A DNA stretch of 12,475 bases from GCA-2708415 sp964353185. Its GTDB lineage: Bacteria > Pseudomonadota > Alphaproteobacteria > Micavibrionales > Micavibrionaceae. Position numbers and translations under genes: made by a program. The notes beneath the pieces are model-generated. The model was given only the letters and a program-made list of their open reading frames with translations. It was not told the DNA's origin and ran no database searches. Location of the stretch: positions 1-12,475 of the forward strand of contig CAYGUV010000025.1 in assembly GCA_964353185.1 (NCBI GenBank), read 5' to 3'. Positions 6,149-12,475 of this stretch are shown in pieces (positions within the stretch are counted from its first letter, which is position 1; every line of letters begins with the position of its first letter).

Positions 6149-7267
6149 TTAGGCTGCAAGGGCTTTTGGCTCTTTAAAATCGAGACCAAATTCATCGGCT
6201 ACACTTTTATACGTAACCTCGCCTTTACATACATTTAGCCCCGCCATCAAAGATGGGTTGTCTGCCAATGCTTGCTTCCAGCCTTTATCCGCCAATTGAA
6301 GAGCGTAAGGAAGTACCGCGTTATTCAAAGCCTGTGCAGAAGTCATAGGAACGGCACCTGGCATGTTCGCCACACAATAATGTAAAACATCATTAACGTT
6401 ATAAACAGGGTCATCATGGGTTGTGGCATGGCTGGTTTCAAAACAGCCGCCTTGGTCAATGGCAATATCAACCAACACAGTGCCTTTGGCCATTTTAGAC
6501 ACCATTTCTTTTGTTACAAGCTTTGGTGCTGATGCCCCAGGGATTAAAACTGCGCCTACGACTAAGTCCGCCTCCATCACGTAACGCTCAATCGAATCTT
6601 CGGAAGATTGAATAACGCGCGCGGTATTGCCAAAATGTTCATCTAGCATGCGAATCTGATCATGCCCTTTTTCAAGGATTGTCACATCAGCACCCATACC
6701 AACGGCCATTTGCGCAGCATGATAGCCAGAAACACCGCCACCAATGATCACAACTTTGGCCGCTTCCACTCCGGGGGAGCCGCCGATTAAGCGACCGCGA
6801 CCGCCTAAATGTTTAAGTAGATATGCGCCGCCAACTTGAATGGACAGGCGTCCCGCAATTTCAGACATGGGTGCCAATAGTGGCAGCCCTCTTCCATTCG
6901 GTCCAGTTACCGTCTCATAAGCAATTGCGATGCATTTTGATTTCATGAGCCCCAAAGTTTGCTCTTTATCAGCCGCCAAGTGCAAGTAGGTAAATAAAAC
7001 CTGATCTTCGCGCAGCATTTCACATTCTATGGCTTGCGGCTCTTTAACCTTGATAATCATTTCTGCTTTATTAAAAACTTCTTTCGCTGTTGCAATAATA
7101 GTTGCACCCGCCTGCTCATAATCTGAATCGGTATAATTTATGCCTGCGCCACAATTTGTTTCAACAATAACATCATGTCCATGCGCCACAAATTCACGTA
7201 CCGATGATGGGACAAGTCCGACACGATGCTCTTGTGGTTTAATTTCTTTTGGAACGCCGATAAGCAT
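6149..7267 (-). CDS. ald: Alanine dehydrogenase
   Basis: This is an NAD-dependent L-alanine dehydrogenase that interconverts L-alanine and pyruvate plus ammonia in the cytoplasm. It has 372 residues, the family norm. Catalytic positions match the Mycobacterium tuberculosis enzyme: R15, K75, H96 (FTYLHLA) and D271 (DIAIDQGG). The Rossmann dinucleotide motif is GGGVSG (176-181), with E199 at the end of the second strand, consistent with NAD rather than NADP. LLAPMSEIAGR (130-140) is also typical. A textbook AGGAG sits eight bases before the ATG at 7267. The 108-nt upstream gap suggests its own promoter, which I could not place with confidence. NADH made here could feed the adjacent complex I, but linkage does not prove a functional link. 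Confidence 0.97.
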   Translation of the reverse strand: MLIGVPKEIKPQEHRVGLVPSSVREFVAHGHDVIVETNCGAGINYTDSDYEQAGATIIATAKEVFNKAEMIIKVKEPQAIECEMLREDQVLFTYLHLAADKEQTLGLMKSKCIAIAYETVTGPNGRGLPLLAPMSEIAGRLSIQVGGAYLLKHLGGRGRLIGGSPGVEAAKVVIIGGGVSGYHAAQMAVGMGADVTILEKGHDQIRMLDEHFGNTARVIQSSEDSIERYVMEADLVVGAVLIPGASAPKLVTKEMVSKMAKGTVLVDIAIDQGGCFETSHATTHDDPVYNVNDVLHYCVANMPGAVPMTSAQALNNAVLPYALQLADKGWKQALADNPSLMAGLNVCKGEVTYKSVADEFGLDFKEPKALAA

Positions 7268-7375
7268 ATTTAATCTCCTGATTGTTTAAAATTAGGAAAA
7301 ACCTTATCATGAAAATCGTATGGAGCAATATGAAAAGAAAATAAGCTCAAATATTGAAAAGTCTCATATTATAAA

Positions 7376-8260
7376 TTACAAACCAGAGATTATCAGACCC
7401 ATCGATATATAGATTGCAGCATGCAATGCACCAACGGCTACGTTTCTGTCGTCAATAATCTCTTTCATTGTATCAACTCTAAACAGAACAATACGCTCTG
7501 TTATGTAAGAAATTATTTTTAAGATAACAACTGCGCTCACCGCAATGATAATCCATGGAATAACAACAATTTTAAAATCATATATTTCAAAAAAGTCGAA
7601 ATTTGATGCAATTGTAATTGCAAATGCAGTCGCGATTTTTCGACCTCCAAAAGATAACGCTAAAGCAATATTTCCGTTCTTTAGTTCCTCTTGAATACGA
7701 CGGCCATCATGCACAAATCTAAAAATGCGTCTTCGGATATAAGTAGTAGAGGTAATAATAACTTGTGAAATAAGGAACGCGACCAAAAGAATAATTACAT
7801 CATTTACGGTTGTATCCGTCACCCACATCATCAATGATCTAATAATAATTGCCGACGCTAAAACATTTGCCGTATCAACAATCGCAACAGCAATATTTCC
7901 TTTTGATATTTCATCTCGTAAACAGATATTGGGCAAAGTAAGCTTATCAAATATAATGCGCGTAACGGTCATTAAGGCGATCCCTAGAAATCCAAAGCCA
8001 GCTACATATGCTGCTGAAATCCAAATATTACCACTTGGGTGTCCGTAAACTGCCCCGCTTAGCATAATTGCCACAGCAAAGGTTACCCCTGCGACTGATA
8101 TACCAAAGGCAGCATTATCTTTTTTTAAAATTTCATTTGATGCATTGATGTGCGCTATAGTGCCCGAAAAAATACGCAAACAGGTAAACAAGCATGTAAT
8201 AATCAGTAAATTAACTATTATAGTATTGTTTAAACTAGTGTCCCAATAAATAAATTCCAC
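7376..8260 (-). CDS. Polytopic membrane protein with tandem DUF350 (YjfL/UPF0719-type) units
   Basis: A very hydrophobic protein of 294 residues with about eight predicted membrane segments. A motif of the form E-I-x(3)-(D/G/R)-N-x-A-x-(A/G), followed by a helix, occurs four times, with the asparagine at 49, 122, 197 and 273. The spacing is 73-76 residues. One DUF350 domain contains two such units, so this looks like a tandem duplication of the roughly 130-residue E. coli YjfL-type protein. The function of the family is not established. The start is a GTG at 8260, supported by GGGGGG seven bases upstream; an ATG 14 bases further upstream is out of frame. The protein ends directly after the fourth unit, so it is probably complete. 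No clear terminator follows before ald. Confidence 0.85.
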   Translation of the reverse strand: MEFIYWDTSLNNTIIVNLLIITCLFTCLRIFSGTIAHINASNEILKKDNAAFGISVAGVTFAVAIMLSGAVYGHPSGNIWISAAYVAGFGFLGIALMTVTRIIFDKLTLPNICLRDEISKGNIAVAIVDTANVLASAIIIRSLMMWVTDTTVNDVIILLVAFLISQVIITSTTYIRRRIFRFVHDGRRIQEELKNGNIALALSFGGRKIATAFAITIASNFDFFEIYDFKIVVIPWIIIAVSAVVILKIISYITERIVLFRVDTMKEIIDDRNVAVGALHAAIYISMGLIISGL

Positions 8261-8511
8261 TTTATACCCCCCATTTTGAAAAATTTATATTAACAAAATA
8301 ACACTTAATCTTATGTAACGCTATAGCCCCTAATACAAGGTGCAAAAATCCTTAATTCGATTAAACCTTTAGCCGATCTATAAATTATTTTTTGTGACAA
8401 TCGAATGAAAAAATATGAGATGTGTTGCTGTAACTACAAAATTTAACCTAAGCAATTTTTAGTTTATTAAAACTCTAAGTTTTATATTTGAATAGTAACA
8501 TTTTTTGCTAA
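8261..8511. other. AT-rich 251-bp spacer between the DUF350 gene and tRNA-Val
   Basis: No gene is visible on either strand. The stretch must hold the end of tRNA-Val transcription and the promoter of the DUF350 gene. A TATAGCGTTACA element (8314-8325, minus strand), also present in variant form upstream of hupB and lon, is the best candidate core-promoter or operator site. A short hairpin (AAAACT-TAG-AGTTTT near 8469-8483) is not followed by a T-tract and is unlikely to be a terminator. Confidence 0.5.
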
Positions 8512-8587
8512 TGGTGGGCGGTAACGGGTTCGAACCGCTGACCCCCTCGGTGTAAACGAGATGCTCTACCAGCTGAGCTAACCGCCC
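8512..8587 (-). tRNA. tRNA-Val (anticodon TAC)
   Basis: The 76-nt cloverleaf folds by eye. The acceptor is GGGCGGT/ACCGCCC (7 bp, perfect) and the D-stem is GCTC/GAGC. The anticodon arm is TCTCG-TTTACAC-CGAGG with anticodon TAC. The T-arm is AGCGG-TTCGAAC-CCGTT, followed by discriminator A and an encoded CCA. It lies between the hupB terminator and the DUF350 gene, on the same strand. Confidence 0.97.
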
Positions 8588-8612
8588 CATTAAAAGCGTA
8601 AGGTGGGAATTT

Positions 8613-8641
8613 TTTACAACGCTCTCTCACATAATGCAAGG
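8613..8641 (-). promoter_or_regulatory. Candidate promoter of tRNA-Val
   Basis: TTGCAT and TAAAAA are separated by 17 bases in the short gap between the hupB terminator and the tRNA, so some promoter is expected here unless the tRNA depends on hupB read-through. Both hexamers are imperfect (three and four of six). The 10-mer AGCGTTGTAA (8614-8623) within it recurs upstream of lon. Confidence 0.3.
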
Positions 8642-8652
8642 GAATAAATAAG

Positions 8653-8681
8653 AAAAAAGGCCACTTAATATAAGCGGCCTT
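8653..8681 (-). terminator. Intrinsic terminator of hupB
   Basis: On the coding strand an 11-bp stem (arms 8671-8681 and 8657-8667, AAGGCCGCTTA with TAAGTGGCCTT, one G-U pair) has a 3-base TAT loop and runs into six consecutive T residues (8653-8658). It lies 25 bases after the hupB stop. This is the clearest terminator in the window. Confidence 0.85.
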
Positions 8682-8706
8682 AAATTCTTTGGTATTAAAA
8701 AAGGAA

Positions 8707-8982
8707 TTATTTGTTAACTGCTTCTTTAAGTTCTTTACCAGCTTTGAATTTAGCATTCTTAGAAGCTTTGATTTTGATTGCTTCACCTGTACGTGGGTTA
8801 CGGCCAGTTGTTGCTGCACGTTTTGCTACAGAGAAAGTACCAAAACCAACGAAACGAGCGTCGCCGCCTTTTTTCAATGTTTTAGTAATTCCACCAAAAA
8901 CTGCTTCAACAGCTTTTTGTGCGTCAGCTTTAGTCATGCCAACTTCAGTTGCTACGTGTTCGATAAGATCTGCTTTATTCAT
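8707..8982 (-). CDS. hupB: DNA-binding protein HU
   Basis: This is a histone-like nucleoid protein that bends DNA as a dimer. The 91-residue length is standard. The N-terminal helix-turn-helix body starts MNKADLIEHVA, and VGFGTFSV leads into the DNA-binding arm. The family signature GFGTFSVAKRAATTGRNP (about 47-64) includes the intercalating proline in RNPRTG, and the C-terminal helix is rich in lysine. An AAGGA ribosome site lies eight bases before the ATG at 8982. The sequence AGGATTGATCCT just upstream of the start could fold back on that site, though the stem is only four pairs. The gene stands alone between lon and tRNA-Val and has its own terminator. A TATAACCGTTACA element 80-92 bases upstream of the start is the likeliest core promoter. 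Confidence 0.97.
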   Translation of the reverse strand: MNKADLIEHVATEVGMTKADAQKAVEAVFGGITKTLKKGGDARFVGFGTFSVAKRAATTGRNPRTGEAIKIKASKNAKFKAGKELKEAVNK

Positions 8983-9131
8983 AGGATCAATCCTTTTCTA
9001 TGTTTAGTTTTTAAAATTAAGTCCATTGATTCGATTATTCAAAAAAATGAACATGACACGCTGTAACGGTTATAAACTCTAGCCTCTACAACAATGTAAC
9101 GAATCAAAATTACGACTTTTTAAAAACTAAC

Positions 9132-11549
9132 TCAATGATGAATAACGTCTTTTCCCTTATTTTCTGCGGTTTTTTCGCTTAAAACAGGGTTTTTAGGATT
9201 TTCTTCCTCAGATAATGGCTTTGGAAGCTCCAAAAGCGCGTGAACCAACACTTCCTCAATAGTTTTAACCGGGACAATTTCTATGTTCTTTTTTATTTTA
9301 TCCGGTATATCCGCAAGGTCTTTTTCATTTTCTTGTGGAATAAGTACTTTTTTCACACCACTACGCATCGCTGCCAAAAGCTTTTCTTTTAAACCACCAA
9401 TGGCCGTTACATATCCACGAAGGTTAATTTCCCCCGTCATAGCAATATCACGATGAATAGGGATATCCGTCAATGTTGAAATAATAGCCGTTGTCATTGC
9501 CGCACCAGCAGATGGGCCATCTTTTGGAGTCGCCCCTTCTGGTACATGAACATGAATGCCTTTATTCTTCAATTCTTCGTAAGAAATTCCAAATTGTGAT
9601 GCACGAGATTTAATTAACATCTCCGCAACTTTAATCGATTCTTTCATAACATCTTTTAGATTACCTGTTGTTGAAACTTTGCCTTCCTTACCGGGGATAG
9701 TAACGGCCTCGATAGATAGAATATCACCACCAAATTGTGTGTAAGCAAGACCTGTAACGACCCCTATTCTATTTTCTTCTTCAACTTCCCCAAAACGGAA
9801 TTTTTTTACACCTGCAAATTTTTCTAATTTTTTGGGTGAAACGGAAATGACTTTTTTGCCCTTCATCAAAATTTCTTTAATGGCCTTACGGCAAACATTT
9901 GCAATTTCACGTTCGAGGTTACGCACGCCCGCTTCACGGGTGTAATAACGAATAAGATCACGGATAGAGGCATCGCTAATTTTAAGCTCGCCTTTCTTAA
10001 GACCTGCTGCAGATTTTTGTTTTTCAATCAAATGACGTTTTACAATCTCAAGCTTTTCATCTTCGGTGTAACCAGAAATGCGAATGACTTCCATACGGTC
10101 TAATAATGGTTGCGGCATATTTAATGTGTTCGCCGTACAGATAAACATGACATCCGATAAGTCGTAATCTAATTCCATGTAATGGTCATTAAATGTGCTA
10201 TTTTGTTCAGGGTCTAAAACTTCTAATAACGCTGAACTAGGGTCACCGCGCCAATCTGACGCCAGCTTGTCAATCTCATCCAATAAGAATAATGGGTTTG
10301 ATGATTTTGCTTTTTTCATTCCTTGGATAATTTTACCCGGCATTGCACCAATATAGGTGCGTCGATGTCCACGAATCTCACTTTCATCCCGAACCCCCCC
10401 TAGTGATACGCGGACAAAATTTCGATTTGTTGCTCTAGCTATTGAACTACCTAATGACGTTTTACCCACACCTGGCGGGCCAACCAAACAAAGGATAGGT
10501 CCTTTTACTTTTTGGGTTCTTTGCTGCACGGCTAAGTATTCAAGAATACGCTCTTTAACTTTTTCTAAACCATAGTGATCTTTATCCAAAACTTTTAAAG
10601 CGGCCTTGATATCTTTTTTAACGCGGCTGCGTTTGTTCCACGGCACACTTAAAACCCAATCAAGATAATTACGCACGACTGTTGCCTCCGCAGACATCGG
10701 GCTCATTTGACGGAGCTTCTTTAGCTCTGTTATTGCTTTTTCTTCAGCTTCTTTTGACAGCTTCGTTTCTTTGATTTTCTTTTCAATTTCACCCAGCTCA
10801 TCAACGCCATCTTCACCATCACCAAGCTCTTTTTGAATGGCCTTCATTTGCTCATTCAAATAATACTCGCGTTGGGTTTTTTCCATCTGACGTTTAACGC
10901 GATTTCTCACACGCTTTTCGACCTGTAAGAGGCCAATCTCACCTTCCATAAAGCCATAGATTTTTTCAAGACGCTCCATAACAGTTTTGATCTCAAGCAA
11001 TTCCTGCTTTTCTTCAATTTTCAATGTTAGATGCGAGGCAACCGTGTCTGCCAATTTATCTGGTTCATCAATTTGATTAATAGAAACCAATACTTCAGGT
11101 GGTATTTTTTTGTTTAGTTTCACATATTGTTCAAATTGAGAAATGACGGCGCGGCCAAGGGCATCTAATTCTTCATTTTGAATATCATTGTCGCCATCAA
11201 AGATAGAAGCTTTTGCCTCTAGATATTCGCCCTCTTCTATGTACTTATCAATTTTGTATCTTTCGCCGCCTTCAACAAGCACTTTGACAGTACCATCTGG
11301 GAGCTTTAACAGTTGGAGAATGTTACCGATTGTTCCAACTTGATATAAGTCTTCGGCTTTTGGGTCATCTTCAGAGGGTGACTTTTGAGTTACAAGCAAG
11401 ATTTGCTTATCTTCTTCCATCACTTTTTCAAGCGCCTTCACAGATTTATCACGCCCAACAAAAAGCGGAACAATCATCTGCGGGAAAACGACAATGTCTC
11501 GAAGCGGTAAAACAGCGTAAATATTGTCTTTTTTGCCAGAACCAATCAT
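9132..11549 (-). CDS. lon: ATP-dependent protease Lon
   Basis: This is a cytoplasmic AAA+ serine protease that degrades misfolded and specific regulatory proteins. At 805 residues it is full length (E. coli Lon has 784). The N-terminal substrate-binding LON domain begins at about residue 10 (YAVLPLRDIVVFP). A long coiled region around 185-320 includes REYYLNEQMKAIQKELG. The AAA+ module has Walker A GPPGVGKTS with K363 and Walker B LFLLDEIDK with D424 and E425. The C-terminal protease domain has catalytic S680 (PKDGPSAGAAM) and K723 (GGLKEKLLAA), 43 residues apart as in E. coli. A tail after about 775 is variable and charged. AAAGG precedes the ATG at 11549. The 135-nt or so upstream gap carries its own promoter candidates, so lon need not depend on clpP transcription. 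Confidence 0.98.
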   Translation of the reverse strand: MIGSGKKDNIYAVLPLRDIVVFPQMIVPLFVGRDKSVKALEKVMEEDKQILLVTQKSPSEDDPKAEDLYQVGTIGNILQLLKLPDGTVKVLVEGGERYKIDKYIEEGEYLEAKASIFDGDNDIQNEELDALGRAVISQFEQYVKLNKKIPPEVLVSINQIDEPDKLADTVASHLTLKIEEKQELLEIKTVMERLEKIYGFMEGEIGLLQVEKRVRNRVKRQMEKTQREYYLNEQMKAIQKELGDGEDGVDELGEIEKKIKETKLSKEAEEKAITELKKLRQMSPMSAEATVVRNYLDWVLSVPWNKRSRVKKDIKAALKVLDKDHYGLEKVKERILEYLAVQQRTQKVKGPILCLVGPPGVGKTSLGSSIARATNRNFVRVSLGGVRDESEIRGHRRTYIGAMPGKIIQGMKKAKSSNPLFLLDEIDKLASDWRGDPSSALLEVLDPEQNSTFNDHYMELDYDLSDVMFICTANTLNMPQPLLDRMEVIRISGYTEDEKLEIVKRHLIEKQKSAAGLKKGELKISDASIRDLIRYYTREAGVRNLEREIANVCRKAIKEILMKGKKVISVSPKKLEKFAGVKKFRFGEVEEENRIGVVTGLAYTQFGGDILSIEAVTIPGKEGKVSTTGNLKDVMKESIKVAEMLIKSRASQFGISYEELKNKGIHVHVPEGATPKDGPSAGAAMTTAIISTLTDIPIHRDIAMTGEINLRGYVTAIGGLKEKLLAAMRSGVKKVLIPQENEKDLADIPDKIKKNIEIVPVKTIEEVLVHALLELPKPLSEEENPKNPVLSEKTAENKGKDVIHH

Positions 11550-11632
11550 GAAATAAGCCTTTCTAATGCTTTTTAGATATCTATATTCGCCATTACAACG
11601 CTATAAGATACATATAAGTGCCAAAAATTATA

Positions 11633-11655
11633 GATAACAATATCAAATTGTTGTC
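11633..11655. repeat. Inverted repeat between clpP and lon
   Basis: GATAACAAT and ATTGTTGTC form 9-base arms with one mismatch (a G-U pair in minus-strand RNA) around a 5-base centre. It lies 84-106 bases upstream of the lon start. On the minus strand a run of five T follows about five bases after the repeat, so it might act as a weak second terminator for clpP or as an operator for lon. Confidence 0.4.
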
Positions 11656-11683
11656 TTAATGTGCAAAATTAATGAAAATAAGT

Positions 11684-11710
11684 AAAAATAAGCTTAAATA
11701 AAGCTTATTT
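11684..11710 (-). terminator. AT-rich hairpin terminator overlapping the clpP stop codon
   Basis: On the coding strand a perfect 10-bp stem (AAATAAGCTT / AAGCTTATTT; arms 11701-11710 and 11686-11695) has a 5-base TATTT loop and merges into a five-T run (11684-11688). The 5' arm contains the clpP TAA stop. The low GC content of the stem makes termination strength uncertain. Confidence 0.5.
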
Positions 11711-12364
11711 CTTAGATTTATCTGCTTTATCGGTCGCTTTTTCAACGCTTGAATGGGCTTCAACAACTTTATCAATAAGACCAAATTTTTGCGCCTCTTC
11801 AGCAGACATAAAATTATCACGATCCATTGATTTTTCAATGTCCGCCAATTTCTTACCAGTATGGGTGACATAAATGTCGTTAAGCATTGATTTCATACGC
11901 AAAATCTCACGCGCTTGGATCTCAATATCGGACGCTTGACCTTGTGCACCACCCAAAGGTTGATGAATCATGATACGCGCATGCGGTAATGCAAAACGCT
12001 TACCTTCTGCACCGGCAGTCAAAAGCAATGAGCCCATTGACGCCGCTTGACCAATACAAACAGTAGAAACATCGGGCTTGATGTATTGCATCGTGTCATA
12101 CATCGCCATACCAGAAGTCACAACACCACCTGGAGAGTTAATGTAGAATGAAATGTCCTTTGTAGGATTTTCAGATTCCAAGAATAACAACTGCGCACAA
12201 ATTAGCGACGATACATAATCATTCACCTCACCCGTTAAAAAGATAATACGCTCTTTCAACAAACGAGAGAAAATATCAAACGCGCGTTCACCACGGTTTG
12301 TCGACTCAATAACAGTCGGAATAAGGTGGGAATTATATAGTTCTAAAGGATCGCGTTCGCTCAT
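11705..12364 (-). CDS. clpP: ATP-dependent Clp protease proteolytic subunit
   Basis: This is the serine peptidase that forms the tetradecameric chamber serving ClpX or ClpA. It has 219 residues; the core matches the family and the C-terminus carries a charged extension of about 15 residues. The catalytic triad is S109 (GQAASMGS), H134 (RIMIHQPLGG) and D183 (DRDNFMSAEEA). The Ser-to-Asp spacing of 74 is the same as in E. coli. The N-terminal YNSHLIPTVIE is typical of mature ClpP, with almost no propeptide. The ATG at 12364 follows a modest GAGAG site. A promoter-like pair lies upstream within the window. The expected partner gene clpX does not follow; lon does. Confidence 0.98.
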   Translation of the reverse strand: MSERDPLELYNSHLIPTVIESTNRGERAFDIFSRLLKERIIFLTGEVNDYVSSLICAQLLFLESENPTKDISFYINSPGGVVTSGMAMYDTMQYIKPDVSTVCIGQAASMGSLLLTAGAEGKRFALPHARIMIHQPLGGAQGQASDIEIQAREILRMKSMLNDIYVTHTGKKLADIEKSMDRDNFMSAEEAQKFGLIDKVVEAHSSVEKATDKADKSKK

Positions 12365-12405
12365 GGGGTCTCTCTGTAGTTTGTAATTTGAATCAATCTA
12401 CTAAG

Positions 12406-12434
12406 ACAATAGCCGTGGATGCGTAAGAGTTCAA
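12406..12434 (-). promoter_or_regulatory. Candidate promoter of clpP
   Basis: TTGAAC (12429-12434) and TATTGT (12406-12411) are separated by 17 bases, each matching the sigma-70 consensus at four positions, with about 40 bases to the start codon. A separate perfect TATAAT (12450-12455) also points towards clpP, but its -35 would fall partly outside the window. A heat-shock sigma factor is plausible for this gene but not demonstrable from these bases. Confidence 0.35.
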
Positions 12435-12475
12435 TAGGTAGTGAGACAGATTATAAGGGTATTTTGTTGACATAA

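Noticed and set aside
8512..8587. Integration site (att) at the 3' end of tRNA-Val
   Set aside because: No duplicate of the tRNA 3' end and no integrase gene were seen downstream in the window.
8508..8819. Open frame on the minus strand running from inside hupB through tRNA-Val (about 103 codons)
   Set aside because: Its C-terminal part is a translation of the tRNA-Val cloverleaf and its N-terminal part is hupB in another frame. The hupB frame and the tRNA explain the sequence.
8689..9066. Plus-strand frames of about 98-125 codons opposite hupB
   Set aside because: They are antisense shadows of a short, highly conserved gene with no supporting start signals.
11550..11660. Heat-shock (RpoH-type) promoter for lon around CTTATAT
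   Set aside because: CTTATAT fits the -10 form, but the nearest -35-like TTG is about 19 bases away with a poor match. I could not support it.
12467..12472. Perfect TTGACA on the plus strand at the right edge, suggesting a divergent gene
   Set aside because: The -10 and any gene would lie outside the window, and a lone hexamer in AT-rich DNA is not enough to call a promoter.
1..12475. CRISPR arrays, insertion sequences or transposase genes
   Set aside because: No regularly spaced repeats, terminal inverted repeats around a gene, or transposase-like products were visible on either strand.

Overview
The window is a block of core bacterial genes, all on the minus strand. It therefore reads from clpP at the right edge, through lon, hupB, tRNA-Val, a DUF350-type membrane protein, ald and tRNA-Asp, into the start of the complex I operon (nuoA, nuoB, nuoC, nuoD, nuoE, nuoF) at the left edge. 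The neighbourhood of lon, hupB, tRNA genes and nuoA, with separate nuoC and nuoD and a small membrane reading frame between nuoE and nuoF, points to an alphaproteobacterium. The base composition looks AT-rich (roughly 40% GC by eye, not counted). I cannot name the genus.

Right part (8.6-12.4 kb), protein quality control and nucleoid: clpP and lon encode ATP-dependent protease components, and hupB encodes the nucleoid protein HU. Each looks like its own transcription unit. clpP ends in an AT-rich hairpin that overlaps its stop codon, and hupB ends in a canonical intrinsic terminator. clpX, usually found between clpP and lon in alphaproteobacteria, is absent here.

Middle part (5.97-8.6 kb): tRNA-Val(UAC) and tRNA-Asp(GUC) bracket two metabolic or membrane genes. 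One is a 294-residue protein with four DUF350-like motif copies spaced 73-76 residues apart. The other is a complete alanine dehydrogenase. The terminator-like hairpin after ald overlaps the likely promoter of tRNA-Asp.

Left part (1-5.9 kb): the peripheral-arm genes of NADH:quinone oxidoreductase, mostly coupled by 1-12 nt junctions. NuoE and NuoF form the NADH-oxidising tip, NuoB, NuoC and NuoD form the quinone-reducing module, and NuoA is a membrane subunit. The coupling is broken between nuoB and nuoC by an unrecognised, probably exported 232-residue protein. That gene has a consensus-like promoter directly after the nuoB stop and a terminator-like hairpin whose T-tract runs into the nuoC start codon. 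This self-contained cassette inside the nuo operon is the most unusual feature. A small two-helix membrane protein of unknown function sits between nuoE and nuoF. nuoF runs off the left edge.
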